Source: Tissierella sp032104385
GTDB taxonomy: Bacteria; Bacillota; Clostridia; Tissierellales; Tissierellaceae
Assembly (NCBI RefSeq): GCF_032104385.1
Contig: NZ_DAMCHJ010000018.1
Coordinates: forward strand, 1-41,977
Direction: 5' to 3'
DNA: 41,977 nt
The notes under the pieces are model-generated. The model saw only the letters and a list, made by a program, of their open reading frames with translations, searched no databases and was not told where the DNA came from. A program made the position numbers and the translations under genes. Numbering within the stretch: the first letter of the stretch is position 1; the number at the start of each line of letters is the position of its first letter. Below, in pieces: positions 1 through 6,342 of the stretch.

Positions 1-54
1 AGCATCGCCTTGCCAAGGCGAGGGTCGCGAGTTCGAATCTCGTTTTCCGCTCCA
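1..54 (+). tRNA. tRNA-Gly (GCC), 5' end cut by the window
   Basis: The 3' two thirds of a tRNA is present: anticodon stem 5-9/17-21 around the loop at 10-16 with anticodon GCC at 12-14, a T arm containing GTTCGAATC, and an encoded CCA at 52-54. The anticodon reads glycine codons. It is followed after about 35 bases by tRNA-Cys, so it belongs to a host tRNA cluster. The 5' part lies outside the window. Confidence 0.9.
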
Positions 55-88
55 AGCGAGCCCTAAGTAATTTTAGGGCTATGTATTT

Positions 89-163
89 GGCGCCATAGCC
101 AAGCGGTAAGGCAGAGGTCTGCAAAACCTTTACTCCCCAGTTCAAATCTGGGTGGCGCCTCCA
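89..163 (+). tRNA. tRNA-Cys (GCA), reconstituted at attL
   Basis: A full cloverleaf can be drawn: acceptor GGCGCCA (89-95) with TGGCGCC (153-159), anticodon arm 114-130 with anticodon GCA at 121-123, T arm with GTTCAAATC, discriminator T160 and encoded CCA 161-163. This is the host integration target. Everything from 119 onward is repeated exactly at 38444-38488, so the 3' half of the present gene is the attL copy and the gene stays functional after integration. A small hairpin (59-66/73-80) lies between the two tRNAs. Confidence 0.95.
119..163 (+). repeat. attL core (45-bp tRNA-Cys 3' end)
   Basis: This runs from the anticodon loop (CTGCAAAACC) through the CCA end and is identical to 38444-38488. 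Bases before 119 and after 163 differ from those flanking the right copy, which fixes the limits. Integrase lies immediately inside, in the usual place for a tRNA-specific tyrosine recombinase. Confidence 0.95.
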
Positions 164-185
164 GATAAATACACGTTTATAAGGG

Positions 186-251
186 TTAGGACAGATTGAG
201 AAAAAATCAAATCTGTCCTATTTCTGTCCTAAGGGGAAATATCTGTCCTAA
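186..251. promoter_or_regulatory. left integrase arm-type sites (TCTGTCCTAA repeats)
   Basis: Four near-identical decamers lie just inside attL: TTAGGACAGA inverted at 186-195, then direct TCTGTCCTA at 212-220, TCTGTCCTAA at 223-232 and 242-251. The same decamer occurs twice just inside attR (38299-38308, 38311-38320). Paired arm repeats flanking a core are the hallmark of a lambda-type attP, so these are inferred to be binding sites for the N-terminal arm-binding domain of the adjacent integrase. Confidence 0.75.
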
Positions 252-294
252 AAAAATAAACTCCCTCTGACCAGGGAATTTATTTATATAAAGA

Positions 295-1461
295 TTATTT
301 TGATTGTTCTACTGCTTTGTCGAATAGCTCAGCAGTAGATTTTTTTATTTCTTCTGTAACATGGATGTAGATATCGTCTGTAGTTGATACTCTTGAGTGT
401 CTTAGCCTTTTAGATATTTCTTGGCTATTAGCTCCTATTGAATATAAAATCGTTGCGTGGGAGTGCCTGAGGCCGTGAAAAGTAATTTTGTCTATTCCCT
501 TCTGTTCTGAAAATTGTTTTGCAAACTTTGTAAAAGATTTTGATATATAAGTAGGTCTTAAAGGTCTACCATCTTCCCATCTGCAAACATATTCTACTTC
601 TATTTTTGTTTTTAATTTATGTTTCTTTTGCTCTTTCAGGACAGATTTAAGGACAGACGTTAGTTCCTTAGTTAAAGCTACTTTAGCCTCACTAGCAGGG
701 GTTTTAGTATCTTCTAATACTAAACCTTCGCCTTTCTTTTCAACCATGTTGTGATTCACCATTATATAGCCTTCTTTTAGATTGATATCTTCCCATCTTA
801 GAGCTGAAACTTCACCTTCTCTTAATCCAGTATGAAACGCAATAAACGCAGGCAGATAAGTGGTTGTATCTTTTATATATTTAAGAAATTCTTCAATGAG
901 TTCTATGCTCCAATGTTGTATCTTTCTTTTGTCATCTACAGGTGGACTAGCTAAGGATACAACATTTTTAGAAATCATTTCCCATTTTACAGCCTGATCT
1001 ATGGCCAACTTAAACATTTTATGAGTTTTAAGAATTGTACCATTTGCATACCTTCTTTGAGTAGTTCCATTTTTAAGCGTAATCATTTCCTTAGACATTT
1101 TGTTATAAAACTCATCAACCATTTTAGTTTTCAATTTATTAAGTTTAACTTGTCCTAGGTGAGTTTTTATACAGTCAACAAATACTTTGTATCGTCTTTC
1201 TGTATTATAGGCTTTCTTGCCCTCAATAAAGGTTGTAAACCAATCATCTAAGAAGTCATTTAGTAAAGTATTTCCTTTGGCAGTTAGTTCACCATTCATA
1301 TATTGCTCTTGAATCTTTACTTCCCAGGCCTTAGCTAATTTTAAATTTTCTCTGCTCTTAGGTTTAAAAGTTTTTGTTTTTCTTATTTTTTTACCAGTGA
1401 CGGGATCTGCACCTAAAAACACTTCTACATAATAACCACCTTCTATTTCTCTTATGGCCAT
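295..1461 (-). CDS. int: phage tyrosine integrase
   Basis: Site-specific recombinase that joins attP to the tRNA-Cys attB and, with an excision factor, reverses this. The 388-residue protein has an N-terminal arm-binding AP2-like region (about 1-55), a SAM-like core-binding domain (about 60-165) and a catalytic domain. Visible catalytic residues are Arg in TGLREGE (about 214), the HxLRH box (about 329-333), His in LRHS (about 355) and the nucleophile Tyr in IYIH (about 365). The usual LGHS is LRHS here, a minor departure. The start ATG was chosen because AAAGGAGGTG sits 8 bases upstream; the reading frame extends seven codons further to a TTG, but that would place the ribosome site inside the gene. 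It lies next to attL and its arm sites. Confidence 0.95.
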   Translation of the reverse strand: MAIREIEGGYYVEVFLGADPVTGKKIRKTKTFKPKSRENLKLAKAWEVKIQEQYMNGELTAKGNTLLNDFLDDWFTTFIEGKKAYNTERRYKVFVDCIKTHLGQVKLNKLKTKMVDEFYNKMSKEMITLKNGTTQRRYANGTILKTHKMFKLAIDQAVKWEMISKNVVSLASPPVDDKRKIQHWSIELIEEFLKYIKDTTTYLPAFIAFHTGLREGEVSALRWEDINLKEGYIMVNHNMVEKKGEGLVLEDTKTPASEAKVALTKELTSVLKSVLKEQKKHKLKTKIEVEYVCRWEDGRPLRPTYISKSFTKFAKQFSEQKGIDKITFHGLRHSHATILYSIGANSQEISKRLRHSRVSTTDDIYIHVTEEIKKSTAELFDKAVEQSK

Positions 1462-1509
1462 TATATTTTCACCTCCTTTCAAAAACCTATGTTCTTTATT
1501 AGCTTTATA

Positions 1510-1980
1510 TTAAAGAGCCTTGATTGGCTCTAAACATCGTTGTTCAAATCTCAATTCAATTAATCTCTCTGGAACTTTGAAATATGAACTTAATTGTTTA
1601 GTTGTCATATTTTCTATTTCGCAGATATCTATCTTATCATCATCTGGAATTAAAAAATATGCAGCAAATATATCTGCTTGATTTTCATATCTATCAGTTA
1701 TGTACAAAGTTTTTTCTAAAAAACATATAGATAGTTCAGGATGGCAAACAACATGTCCTAATTCATGGAAACATACATATTTCTTTTCATTATAATTATC
1801 TATATTATTATTTAAGTATATTATTTCTTCTTCCATTATTCTTTGAAAGAACCCTAATATATTATTACCTAAGTTTGTTTCTATAATTTTTATATCAAGG
1901 CATCTACAAAGTTCAAAAGGGTTTCTAGTATTATATAGTTCTAATAAACCATCTTTAATTTCTATTATATCTTGGCACAT
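1510..1980 (-). CDS. ImmA/IrrE-family metallopeptidase
   Basis: Zinc peptidase of the family that, in ICEBs1, cleaves the ImmR repressor to induce the element. The zinc motif HELGH is at about residues 72-76 and a downstream Glu in ENQADIFAAYFL is the likely third ligand. Length (156 aa) is typical. A GGGGAGG ribosome site precedes the ATG. It lies directly downstream of the CI-like repressor gene on the same strand, matching the repressor-antirepressor pair arrangement, so it is inferred to control prophage induction by cleaving that repressor. Confidence 0.9.
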   Translation of the reverse strand: MCQDIIEIKDGLLELYNTRNPFELCRCLDIKIIETNLGNNILGFFQRIMEEEIIYLNNNIDNYNEKKYVCFHELGHVVCHPELSICFLEKTLYITDRYENQADIFAAYFLIPDDDKIDICEIENMTTKQLSSYFKVPERLIELRFEQRCLEPIKAL

Positions 1981-2011
1981 ATGTATTCCTCCCCTGTCAA
2001 CAAAGGATTTT

Positions 2012-2422
2012 TTATTTCTTCTCCTTTTGTTTTTTATCTAAAACATATTTCATGCCTAGCTGGAGAGCATTGGCTAGCAGTAATTTATCTTCATCTGTTA
2101 ACATTTCGCCTTTTAACATTAAGCCTTCTTGTGATTCTATAATTTCTAGTGCATCTTCTACTGAATTTATTTCTTTATGTGCTAATTTGTCTAAGTTTTT
2201 GATTTTATCTTCTGGGTTTTTTATATCTGTTCTGCCTAGAAGGTAGTCTGTAGATACTCCTAATGCTTCCGCTATTCTAACAATCTCATCATCCCTAACT
2301 GGTCTTTCCCCAGATTCAATTCTACTCAATACACTGTTGTTTATTTGAATCATATCAGCAAAATCTCTCTGGTTAATATCTTTTTCTTCTCTTAGAGTTT
2401 TAATTCTGTTACTAATGCTCAT
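2012..2422 (-). CDS. CI-like prophage repressor (HTH_3/XRE)
   Basis: The N-terminal 65 residues form a Cro/CI helix-turn-helix (QRDFADMIQINNSVLSRIE, then the conserved GVSTDYLLGRTD end). The rest (about 70 residues) is a short acidic and helical tail with no LexA-type peptidase, which agrees with control by the neighbouring ImmA-like protease instead of RecA self-cleavage. AAGGAGG lies upstream of the ATG. The gene is divergent from the Cro-like gene across a 175-bp region with repeated operators. Inferred role: maintains lysogeny by repressing the rightward early promoter and regulating itself. Confidence 0.9.
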   Translation of the reverse strand: MSISNRIKTLREEKDINQRDFADMIQINNSVLSRIESGERPVRDDEIVRIAEALGVSTDYLLGRTDIKNPEDKIKNLDKLAHKEINSVEDALEIIESQEGLMLKGEMLTDEDKLLLANALQLGMKYVLDKKQKEKK

Positions 2423-2440
2423 ACAGATGCCTCCTTTATA

Positions 2441-2576
2441 TTTCTATTATAGCAACAATTCAATTATACACTTTTCCATAATAGAAATAAACAATTTTGT
2501 TAAAATAGAAAATAAAGCATTGACTTTTCTAAAATAGCAATATATAATGATTGTAAAAGGATTGCTAAAATAGAAA
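2441..2576. promoter_or_regulatory. immunity operator region, five 15-bp operators
   Basis: Five related sequences of consensus TTKCTAAWATAGMAA are visible: 2441-2455 (TTTCTATTATAGCAA), 2473-2487 (TTTCCATAATAGAAA), 2497-2511 (TTGTTAAAATAGAAA), 2526-2540 (TTTCTAAAATAGCAA) and 2562-2576 (TTGCTAAAATAGAAA). Each is an imperfect palindrome, as expected for a dimeric HTH repressor. One lies in the spacer of the rightward promoter, and others overlap the leftward TATAAT (2463-2468, minus strand). A sixth copy is at 2803-2817. Confidence 0.8.
2520..2548 (+). promoter_or_regulatory. rightward early promoter
   Basis: TTGACT at 2520-2525 and TATAAT at 2543-2548 are separated by exactly 17 bases. The spacer holds the operator 2526-2540, so repressor binding would block polymerase. 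It would drive the Cro-like gene at 2598 and genes beyond. Confidence 0.8.
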
Positions 2577-2597
2577 ACAAAAAGAGAGGTGAAATTA

Positions 2598-2801
2598 TTG
2601 AAAAGATTAAATCATGAATATATAAAAAATAAAAGAATAGAAAACAATTTAACTTTGCAAGAAGTAGCTAAGGAATTAGGATTCAAGAATGCATCTACGT
2701 ATTTAAAATATGAGGAAGGTGATTATTCATTTAAAGCAGATATGTTGCCCAAATTAGCTAAGGTATTAGATTGTCAAATAGAAAATTTTTTTACAAATTA
2801 G
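2598..2801 (+). CDS. Cro-like HTH regulator
   Basis: 67-residue XRE-family helix-turn-helix protein (EYIKNKRIENNLTLQEVAKELG followed by a second helix NASTYLKYEEG). It is the first gene of the rightward early transcript and is divergent from the CI-like repressor, which is the Cro position. TTG was taken as start because GAGAGGTG lies 7 bases before it; a GTG three codons upstream overlaps that ribosome site. Inferred role: antagonist of the repressor at the shared operators. Confidence 0.85.
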   Translation: MKRLNHEYIKNKRIENNLTLQEVAKELGFKNASTYLKYEEGDYSFKADMLPKLAKVLDCQIENFFTN

Positions 2802-2818
2802 TTTGCTAATTTAGCAAA
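2802..2818. promoter_or_regulatory. sixth operator, 17-bp near-perfect palindrome
   Basis: TTTGCTAATTTAGCAAA overlaps the end of the Cro-like gene and has the same half-site (TTGCTA/TAGCAA) as the divergent operator region about 230 bp upstream. It could be a remote operator permitting DNA looping, or could control the next small regulator gene. Confidence 0.65.
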
Positions 2819-2854
2819 TCAAATAAGGTAAATAAGAGTTAATAATTTAAAAGG

Positions 2855-2877
2855 TATCAATTGAGAGGAGGTGAGAG
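2855..2877 (+). repeat. 23-bp direct repeat, copy 1
   Basis: Identical to 3455-3477, exactly 600 bp away. It contains the ribosome-binding site GAGAGGAGGTGAGAG for the gene starting at 2880. Shorter 13-nt versions (AGAGGAGGTGAGA) occur at 4047-4059 and 5286-5298. Confidence 0.8.
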
Positions 2878-2879
2878 GG

Positions 2880-3041
2880 GTGGAAGAAATAAAAGCAAAT
2901 AATTTATATAAAAAGTTTACTTTGACTATTCCTGTTCCATTATTAGATGAAATAAAAACAAAGGCTAATCTTGAAGATATATCGTTAAATAGATATATTC
3001 TATCAATCATTAGCCAAAGAGTTAAAATTATTCAATATTGA
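2880..3041 (+). CDS. small ribbon-helix-helix (Arc-like) protein 1
   Basis: 53-residue protein starting at GTG, six bases after GAGGAGGTGAG. It has the Arc/MetJ layout: a beta strand (KKFTLTIPVPLLDEI), helix 1 (LLDEIKTKANLED) and helix 2 (SLNRYILSIISQRV). Such proteins bind DNA as dimers through the strand. It precedes an oppositely oriented RHH gene whose 3' end overlaps it by 14 bases. Likely an early transcriptional regulator; its target is unknown. Confidence 0.75.
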   Translation: MEEIKANNLYKKFTLTIPVPLLDEIKTKANLEDISLNRYILSIISQRVKIIQY

Positions 3042-3198
3042 TTTCACCATGAGCTTTTTCAAAGTTTTCAACATGCTTTTTTATGATTTGCTCGATTTCT
3101 TTATTAGCTGATCGACCTTGAAATTCAGCAACATATTTGATTTTATCTAGTAGTTCTTTTGGAATTCTCAATGTATACCTAGGCAAGTTTGCAGACAT
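3028..3198 (-). CDS. small ribbon-helix-helix (Arc-like) protein 2
   Basis: 56-residue minus-strand protein with AAGGAGG upstream of its ATG. The strand RYTLRIPKELLDKIKYVAEFQGRS and the following helix NKEIEQIIKKHVENF match Arc-family proteins. Its orientation is against the early operon, and it diverges from RHH protein 3 across a short region with a strong promoter and TGACG repeats, suggesting a small self-contained switch. Confidence 0.8.
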   Translation of the reverse strand: MSANLPRYTLRIPKELLDKIKYVAEFQGRSANKEIEQIIKKHVENFEKAHGEINIE

Positions 3199-3268
3199 TA
3201 AATATACCTCCTTTATAGAGTCATTGTGATGTCATAAGTATACCATGAAAATAATTTGTAAAAAGCTA

Positions 3269-3330
3269 TTGACGCAAAAGTGACGGCATGATATTATAAA
3301 ACAAAAAGAGGTGACGCAAATATGACGGCA
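3269..3330 (+). promoter_or_regulatory. promoter with tandem TGACG operators
   Basis: TTGACG (3269-3274) and TATTAT (3292-3297) are 17 bases apart. Two 19-nt elements, TGACGCAAAAGTGACGGCA (3270-3288) and TGACGCAAATATGACGGCA (3312-3330), differ at two bases. The first covers the -35 element and spacer; the second covers the start codon of the RHH gene at 3322. Each has two TGACG half-sites. Direct half-site repeats suit an RHH dimer-of-dimers, so autoregulation is inferred. Confidence 0.75.
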
Positions 3331-3474
3331 AAGAAAAGATTAACTTTAAGAATACCAATAAAACTAGATGAAGAATTAAGTAAGAAATCAGACAAGCTTG
3401 GCATAAGTAAAAACTCATTAATACTACAAATGTTATGGAATGAAACAAACAACCTATCAATTGAGAGGAGGTGA
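3322..3474 (+). CDS. small ribbon-helix-helix (Arc-like) protein 3
   Basis: 50 residues, starting MTAKKRLTLRIPIKLDEEL, with a clear RHH strand and two helices (EELSKKSDKLG, SKNSLILQMLWNET). AAAGAGGTG is upstream of the ATG. Its last codons read through the ribosome site of the next gene, ending at TGA 3472-3474. Tandem TGACG elements over its promoter and start codon suggest it represses itself. Confidence 0.8.
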   Translation: MTAKKRLTLRIPIKLDEELSKKSDKLGISKNSLILQMLWNETNNLSIERR

Positions 3475-3477
3475 GAG
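3455..3477 (+). repeat. 23-bp direct repeat, copy 2
   Basis: Exact copy of 2855-2877. It spans the end of RHH gene 3 and supplies the ribosome site for the gene at 3482. Duplication of a leader may reflect tandem duplication of a regulator gene followed by divergence. Confidence 0.8.
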
Positions 3478-3481
3478 AGGA

Positions 3482-3652
3482 GTGGAAAAGCTAGAAACCA
3501 TAGAAATTGATATTCCCAACAAGGTATATAAAATAAATGGAACGCCATTCTCAGATAAATGTCATGAGTTAGTAATTGTTTTTAAGAATGGCGTATGGGA
3601 AATCAATTATAAAAATAAGTTTTATCCCGATGGAAGAGCTTTAAGGAATTAG
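3482..3652 (+). CDS. hypothetical 56-aa phage protein
   Basis: Short protein starting at GTG just after a GAGAGGAGGTGAG ribosome site. It reads as a small beta-rich domain (ETIEIDIPNKVYKINGTPF, ELVIVFKNGVWEINYKNKFY). No family is recognised. The upstream frame is open further, but the ribosome site decides the start. Its end overlaps the 3' end of the convergent gene at 3641 by 12 bases. Confidence 0.65.
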   Translation: MEKLETIEIDIPNKVYKINGTPFSDKCHELVIVFKNGVWEINYKNKFYPDGRALRN

Positions 3653-3958
3653 CTTAGAAATGAAGTCTACAACTTCAATAAGACCATTTTTAAAACGATT
3701 TTCCATGTAGACAATGGCAGAATCTTCTAAATCAAAATCAGCACCAATATAAAGACGAATATATTTTGTTCTACCGAGTTCCAACAATGTATCAGAAACA
3801 TCTGTGCAGTTCCATGAAGATATATTTTTATCCTCAGTATAAAAATTTTTTTCGAATCTTTTAGCTTGAGGTTTTAAATAGCCAGATTTTCTTCTTTCTA
3901 AATATTGCTTATATATGCAACATAAAAGTTTATCGGCATCTCTGGTTAGATTTACCAT
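3641..3958 (-). CDS. hypothetical 105-aa protein, winged-helix-like
   Basis: The protein begins VNLTRDADKLLCCIYKQYLER and contains a helical N-terminus, then a region ending AIVYMENRFKNGLIEVVDFISKLIP. The pattern resembles small winged-helix-type phage proteins found in Firmicute prophages, but I cannot name the family. Start chosen at the ATG preceded by GAGAGGAGA; an upstream extension has no ribosome site. It is on the minus strand, so it is probably expressed with the lysogenic genes. Confidence 0.65.
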   Translation of the reverse strand: MVNLTRDADKLLCCIYKQYLERRKSGYLKPQAKRFEKNFYTEDKNISSWNCTDVSDTLLELGRTKYIRLYIGADFDLEDSAIVYMENRFKNGLIEVVDFISKLIP

Positions 3959-4115
3959 ATAATTTCTCCTCTCATAAATACTTGGCTTGGCAGAGCCTGT
4001 ACTTATATTATAGGAAAATGTTGGGGGAAAGACAATGAAGCAAATTAGAGGAGGTGAGATTAAAAAAGAAAACATGCATTATCGGAATTCATATGTTAAT
4101 AATGGGGGTGTTAAG

Positions 4116-4316
4116 ATGTTAAAAAAAATAAATATATTTAAGCGAGTGAGAGAGCTAGAAGAGTATAGAGAAGTAACAAATAAAGCTTTTGGAGTACTTG
4201 TTTCAGAAATAAATATGCTTAAAAGAAAGGTAGGTAAAACTGAACCAAGTACTCCAGAGCCAAAGAAGTGTGAAACTCCAGAAGAGTTTATGAAGTCATT
4301 TATATCTAATTCTTAA
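4116..4316 (+). CDS. hypothetical 66-aa coiled-coil protein
   Basis: Lysine- and glutamate-rich helical protein (LKKINIFKRVRELEEYREVTNKAFGVL and following), ending with a short acidic, proline-containing tail. ATG 4116 follows GGGGGTG by 5 bases. An in-frame upstream stretch includes a second strong site, AGAGGAGGTGAGA (4047-4059), with ATG at 4074 as an alternative start. The 3' end overlaps the convergent gene at 4306. Confidence 0.55.
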   Translation: MLKKINIFKRVRELEEYREVTNKAFGVLVSEINMLKRKVGKTEPSTPEPKKCETPEEFMKSFISNS

Positions 4317-4707
4317 TAAAAGTATCCATAAAGTCATAAGGATTTGGAAATTGTTTTTTAATAGCATTTAACAATTCAACTAATGCAGAAAGGTATACAG
4401 ATTCATCAACGGTGAGTATATTCCTAAAGGTAAAAGGAACAATTTTTAAAGTTGGATAATCATCATCCGATGAGCAGTAGATAACTACATTTATATTTTG
4501 ATCATCTGAAGTAAAACTAAAACTTTCATCCCTGTTGAAAGCATATATATATTCGTGAGGAGTGAATGGATGTTCATCTGCTAAGTCTAAATTATATGCA
4601 AGTTGATGTTTATCCTCAAGGTCAAGATATTCCCAAGAGATTTCATTTTTAAGAGTTTTATCAGTTAAAGTTTTGATAAATTGTAAAGTTAATTTTTCAT
4701 TATTCAT
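4306..4707 (-). CDS. hypothetical 133-aa protein, second gene of a lysogenic operon
   Basis: Acidic soluble protein without signal peptide or membrane segment and with no recognisable domain. It has aromatic-rich central strands (YIYAFNRDESFSFTSDD, NVVIYCSSDDDYPTLKIVPF). ATG overlaps the stop of the upstream membrane-protein gene by 4 bases (ATGA-type), implying translational coupling. The pair sits in the early region but on the opposite strand, with its own promoter, so it should be made in the lysogen. A role in superinfection exclusion or host fitness is plausible but unproven. Confidence 0.7.
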   Translation of the reverse strand: MNNEKLTLQFIKTLTDKTLKNEISWEYLDLEDKHQLAYNLDLADEHPFTPHEYIYAFNRDESFSFTSDDQNINVVIYCSSDDDYPTLKIVPFTFRNILTVDESVYLSALVELLNAIKKQFPNPYDFMDTFIKN

Positions 4708-5156
4708 TGGACTTTTTCCTCCTTTGATAATCTACCTATGATATAGGCTAAATGTTGACTTATTTTATATGAATCTAATTTATAATAATTTTTTTGTAGA
4801 TACCTTATTATTACAAAATTAATTTTGAGTTTCTCTGGATAAGACAAGATTTCATCATATTGTTTTTGAAAAGAATGGAAGTCGGCTAATATGTCAGTGA
4901 CTAAACCTCTGCTTTTACCAGAATTATCAATGGATGCTTTATGACCTTTAAATTTTTCACGATATCTGACCTTGTTTTCATTATAACTTTTAGCAGCTTC
5001 AATCTGTGACAATCTTGTATCTATATCTTTAGTTTTAATGGCTACAAAAATAGTCATAATGAAGCCAATAAGCCCAGTGGCAGAGACTATAAAAGTGAAT
5101 AAGGCACTGCTGTTTAAATAAGTTATTAGACCAATAGAAATCACCTTCTTTAGCAA
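4704..5156 (-). CDS. hypothetical membrane protein, first gene of a lysogenic operon
   Basis: An N-terminal hydrophobic segment (about residues 5-43, probably one or two membrane spans: FTFIVSATGLIGFIMTIFVA) is followed by a cytosolic basic, helical domain of about 105 residues. The start is unclear. The farthest is TTG at 5156, which has no ribosome site; AAAGAAGGTGA at 5142-5152 points to an ATT codon at 5135, a rare initiator. A minus-strand promoter (TTGGTT 5200-5205, TATAAT 5178-5183) precedes it. No family recognised. Membrane protein plus coupled soluble protein in a lysogen-expressed operon is a common shape for phage-exclusion systems. Confidence 0.7.
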   Translation of the reverse strand: MLKKVISIGLITYLNSSALFTFIVSATGLIGFIMTIFVAIKTKDIDTRLSQIEAAKSYNENKVRYREKFKGHKASIDNSGKSRGLVTDILADFHSFQKQYDEILSYPEKLKINFVIIRYLQKNYYKLDSYKISQHLAYIIGRLSKEEKVQ

Positions 5157-5177
5157 TTATATAATTGAAAAACTAGT

Positions 5178-5205
5178 ATTATATTAAACCAGTGTATTTA
5201 ACCAA
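5178..5205 (-). promoter_or_regulatory. promoter of the 5156-4306 operon
   Basis: On the minus strand, TTGGTT (5200-5205) and TATAAT (5178-5183) are 16 bases apart, placing the transcript start about 10-15 bases before the first possible start codon. No copy of the immunity operator overlaps it, so it should be active in the lysogen. Confidence 0.55.
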
Positions 5206-5301
5206 ATTATACCATAAGGAGAATAGTGGGACAATCTTAATAAGTAAATACGAAAAATCATAATTAAATATGAGATAGGAAGATGAGAGGAGGTGAGAAG
5301 C

Positions 5302-5613
5302 GTGGGGAAGGGATTAAAAGGGTTGGAATCGGAAGTTAAAATCTACACTACAAAAGATTTAGCAGAAATATTTGGTGCGTCTGATGAAACCATCAGAAGA
5401 GAAATAAAAAGAAAAAGATTAAATTGCTTTTATGTAGGTAATGAGGCTAGATTTACCCAGGCTCACTTAGAAGATTATATGAATGTTAGGAATCTAGGAA
5501 AGACCACAAGGGAACTTCAACTTGAAGCAGAAAAGGAACAATTATTAGAAGTAATTAAAACTAAGGATCAGGTAATAGAAAGCATTAAAAACGTATTACT
5601 AAAAAGTATATAG
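5302..5613 (+). CDS. MerR/excisionase-type HTH protein
   Basis: 103 residues. After a short N-terminus, VKIYTTKDLAEIFGASDETIRREIKRKRLNCFYVGNEARFT matches the HTH_17/excisionase-like wing-helix pattern, followed by LEDYM; residues 65-100 form a coiled coil. GTG 5302 follows GAGAGGAGGTGAG by a good spacing; a GTG three codons earlier is inside the ribosome site. It may be a regulator or the excision factor; nothing here decides which. Confidence 0.75.
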   Translation: MGKGLKGLESEVKIYTTKDLAEIFGASDETIRREIKRKRLNCFYVGNEARFTQAHLEDYMNVRNLGKTTRELQLEAEKEQLLEVIKTKDQVIESIKNVLLKSI

Positions 5614-5624
5614 GAGGTCTAACA

Positions 5625-5735
5625 ATGAATATTAAATACCTAAAGTATTATGTACAAAAATGTCTAAGGAATGGTATTGAACCAACTTGGAAATCCTTAA
5701 GGCTTTGGTATGAAACTACAAATATAAGTTTTTAG
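5625..5735 (+). CDS. hypothetical 36-aa protein
   Basis: Small basic and aromatic protein (NIKYLKYYVQKCLRNGIEP) with AGGAGG nine bases before its ATG, tightly between neighbours in the early operon. Function unknown. Confidence 0.55.
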   Translation: MNIKYLKYYVQKCLRNGIEPTWKSLRLWYETTNISF

Positions 5736-5752
5736 TGATAGGAGGGACAGGC

Positions 5753-5959
5753 TTGAAAATAATATTTGATAAAAAGCTTTTTAAAAGACATGCACCTAAA
5801 AAGATACAGAAGGTACTAAGTCATCATGTGGATTTGATAGATGGAAAAGAAGTTAGCTTTGAAGGAGAAGAAGGCTTTGGAACTGTTGAATATGAGGATG
5901 AAGGAGAAAAGCTTGAATTATATCCAATTTATTCTGATTGGTGTAGGGAGGAGGTGTAA
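5753..5959 (+). CDS. hypothetical 68-aa acidic protein
   Basis: The TTG start is preceded by ATAGGAGGG; an upstream in-frame GTG would overlap the previous gene. The protein has a basic N-terminus (KIIFDKKLFKRHAPKKIQKVL) and an acidic C-terminus ending IYSDWCREEV. No family recognised. It stops three bases before the AbrB-like gene, indicating one transcript. Confidence 0.6.
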   Translation: MKIIFDKKLFKRHAPKKIQKVLSHHVDLIDGKEVSFEGEEGFGTVEYEDEGEKLELYPIYSDWCREEV

Positions 5960-5961
5960 CA

Positions 5962-6342
5962 GTGGAACACACAGGAATAGTTAGAAGAGTAGATGAATTA
6001 GGTAGAGTTGTAATTCCTAAAGAGATTAGAAGAACTCTAAGAATTAGAGAAGGAGATCCTTTAGAGGTTTCTACTAATTCAAAAGATGGAACAGTAACTT
6101 TAAAAAAATATCATCCTGAGAAAGTATTTGATTTTGAGGATGAAGAATTGGAGGAAATTATAGCAGGACTTAAAGAAAGGATAAAAGATAGAGACATTAT
6201 TATAAGACAACACGATTTAACTGAATCATCACAGATAACTGAAGATGAAATTTTAAAATACAAGCAATCAAGATACTTATGTAGAACAATAATCAATAAA
6301 ATTAATGAAATAGTTGAAAGGGGAGTTAACTATGTGGATTAG
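5962..6342 (+). CDS. AbrB/SpoVT-family transition-type regulator
   Basis: Residues 1-52 are a classic swapped-hairpin AbrB domain (GIVRRVDELGRVVIPKEIRR, then IREGDPLEV). The remaining 75 residues, acidic and helical with CRTIINKINEIVERG, are not the SpoVT GAF domain. GTG start follows GGAGGAGGTG. Proteins of this type bind DNA as dimers or tetramers and often act as global regulators in sporulating Firmicutes; here it may tie phage gene expression to host growth state. Confidence 0.9.
   Translation: MEHTGIVRRVDELGRVVIPKEIRRTLRIREGDPLEVSTNSKDGTVTLKKYHPEKVFDFEDEELEEIIAGLKERIKDRDIIIRQHDLTESSQITEDEILKYKQSRYLCRTIINKINEIVERGVNYVD

Noticed and set aside
639..655. GGACAGA repeats inside int as definite arm sites
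   Set aside because: They encode a repeated SVLK peptide and lie away from the att cores; mentioned only as a possibility.
2880..3474. RHH genes considered as toxin-antitoxin antitoxins
   Set aside because: None is followed by a RelE, ParE, MazF or similar toxin gene; the next gene (3482-3652) is a short beta-rich protein without toxin features.
5962..6342. AbrB-like gene considered as a MazE-type antitoxin
   Set aside because: The domain is the AbrB/SpoVT swapped-hairpin type with a long C-terminal region, and no MazF-like gene is adjacent.
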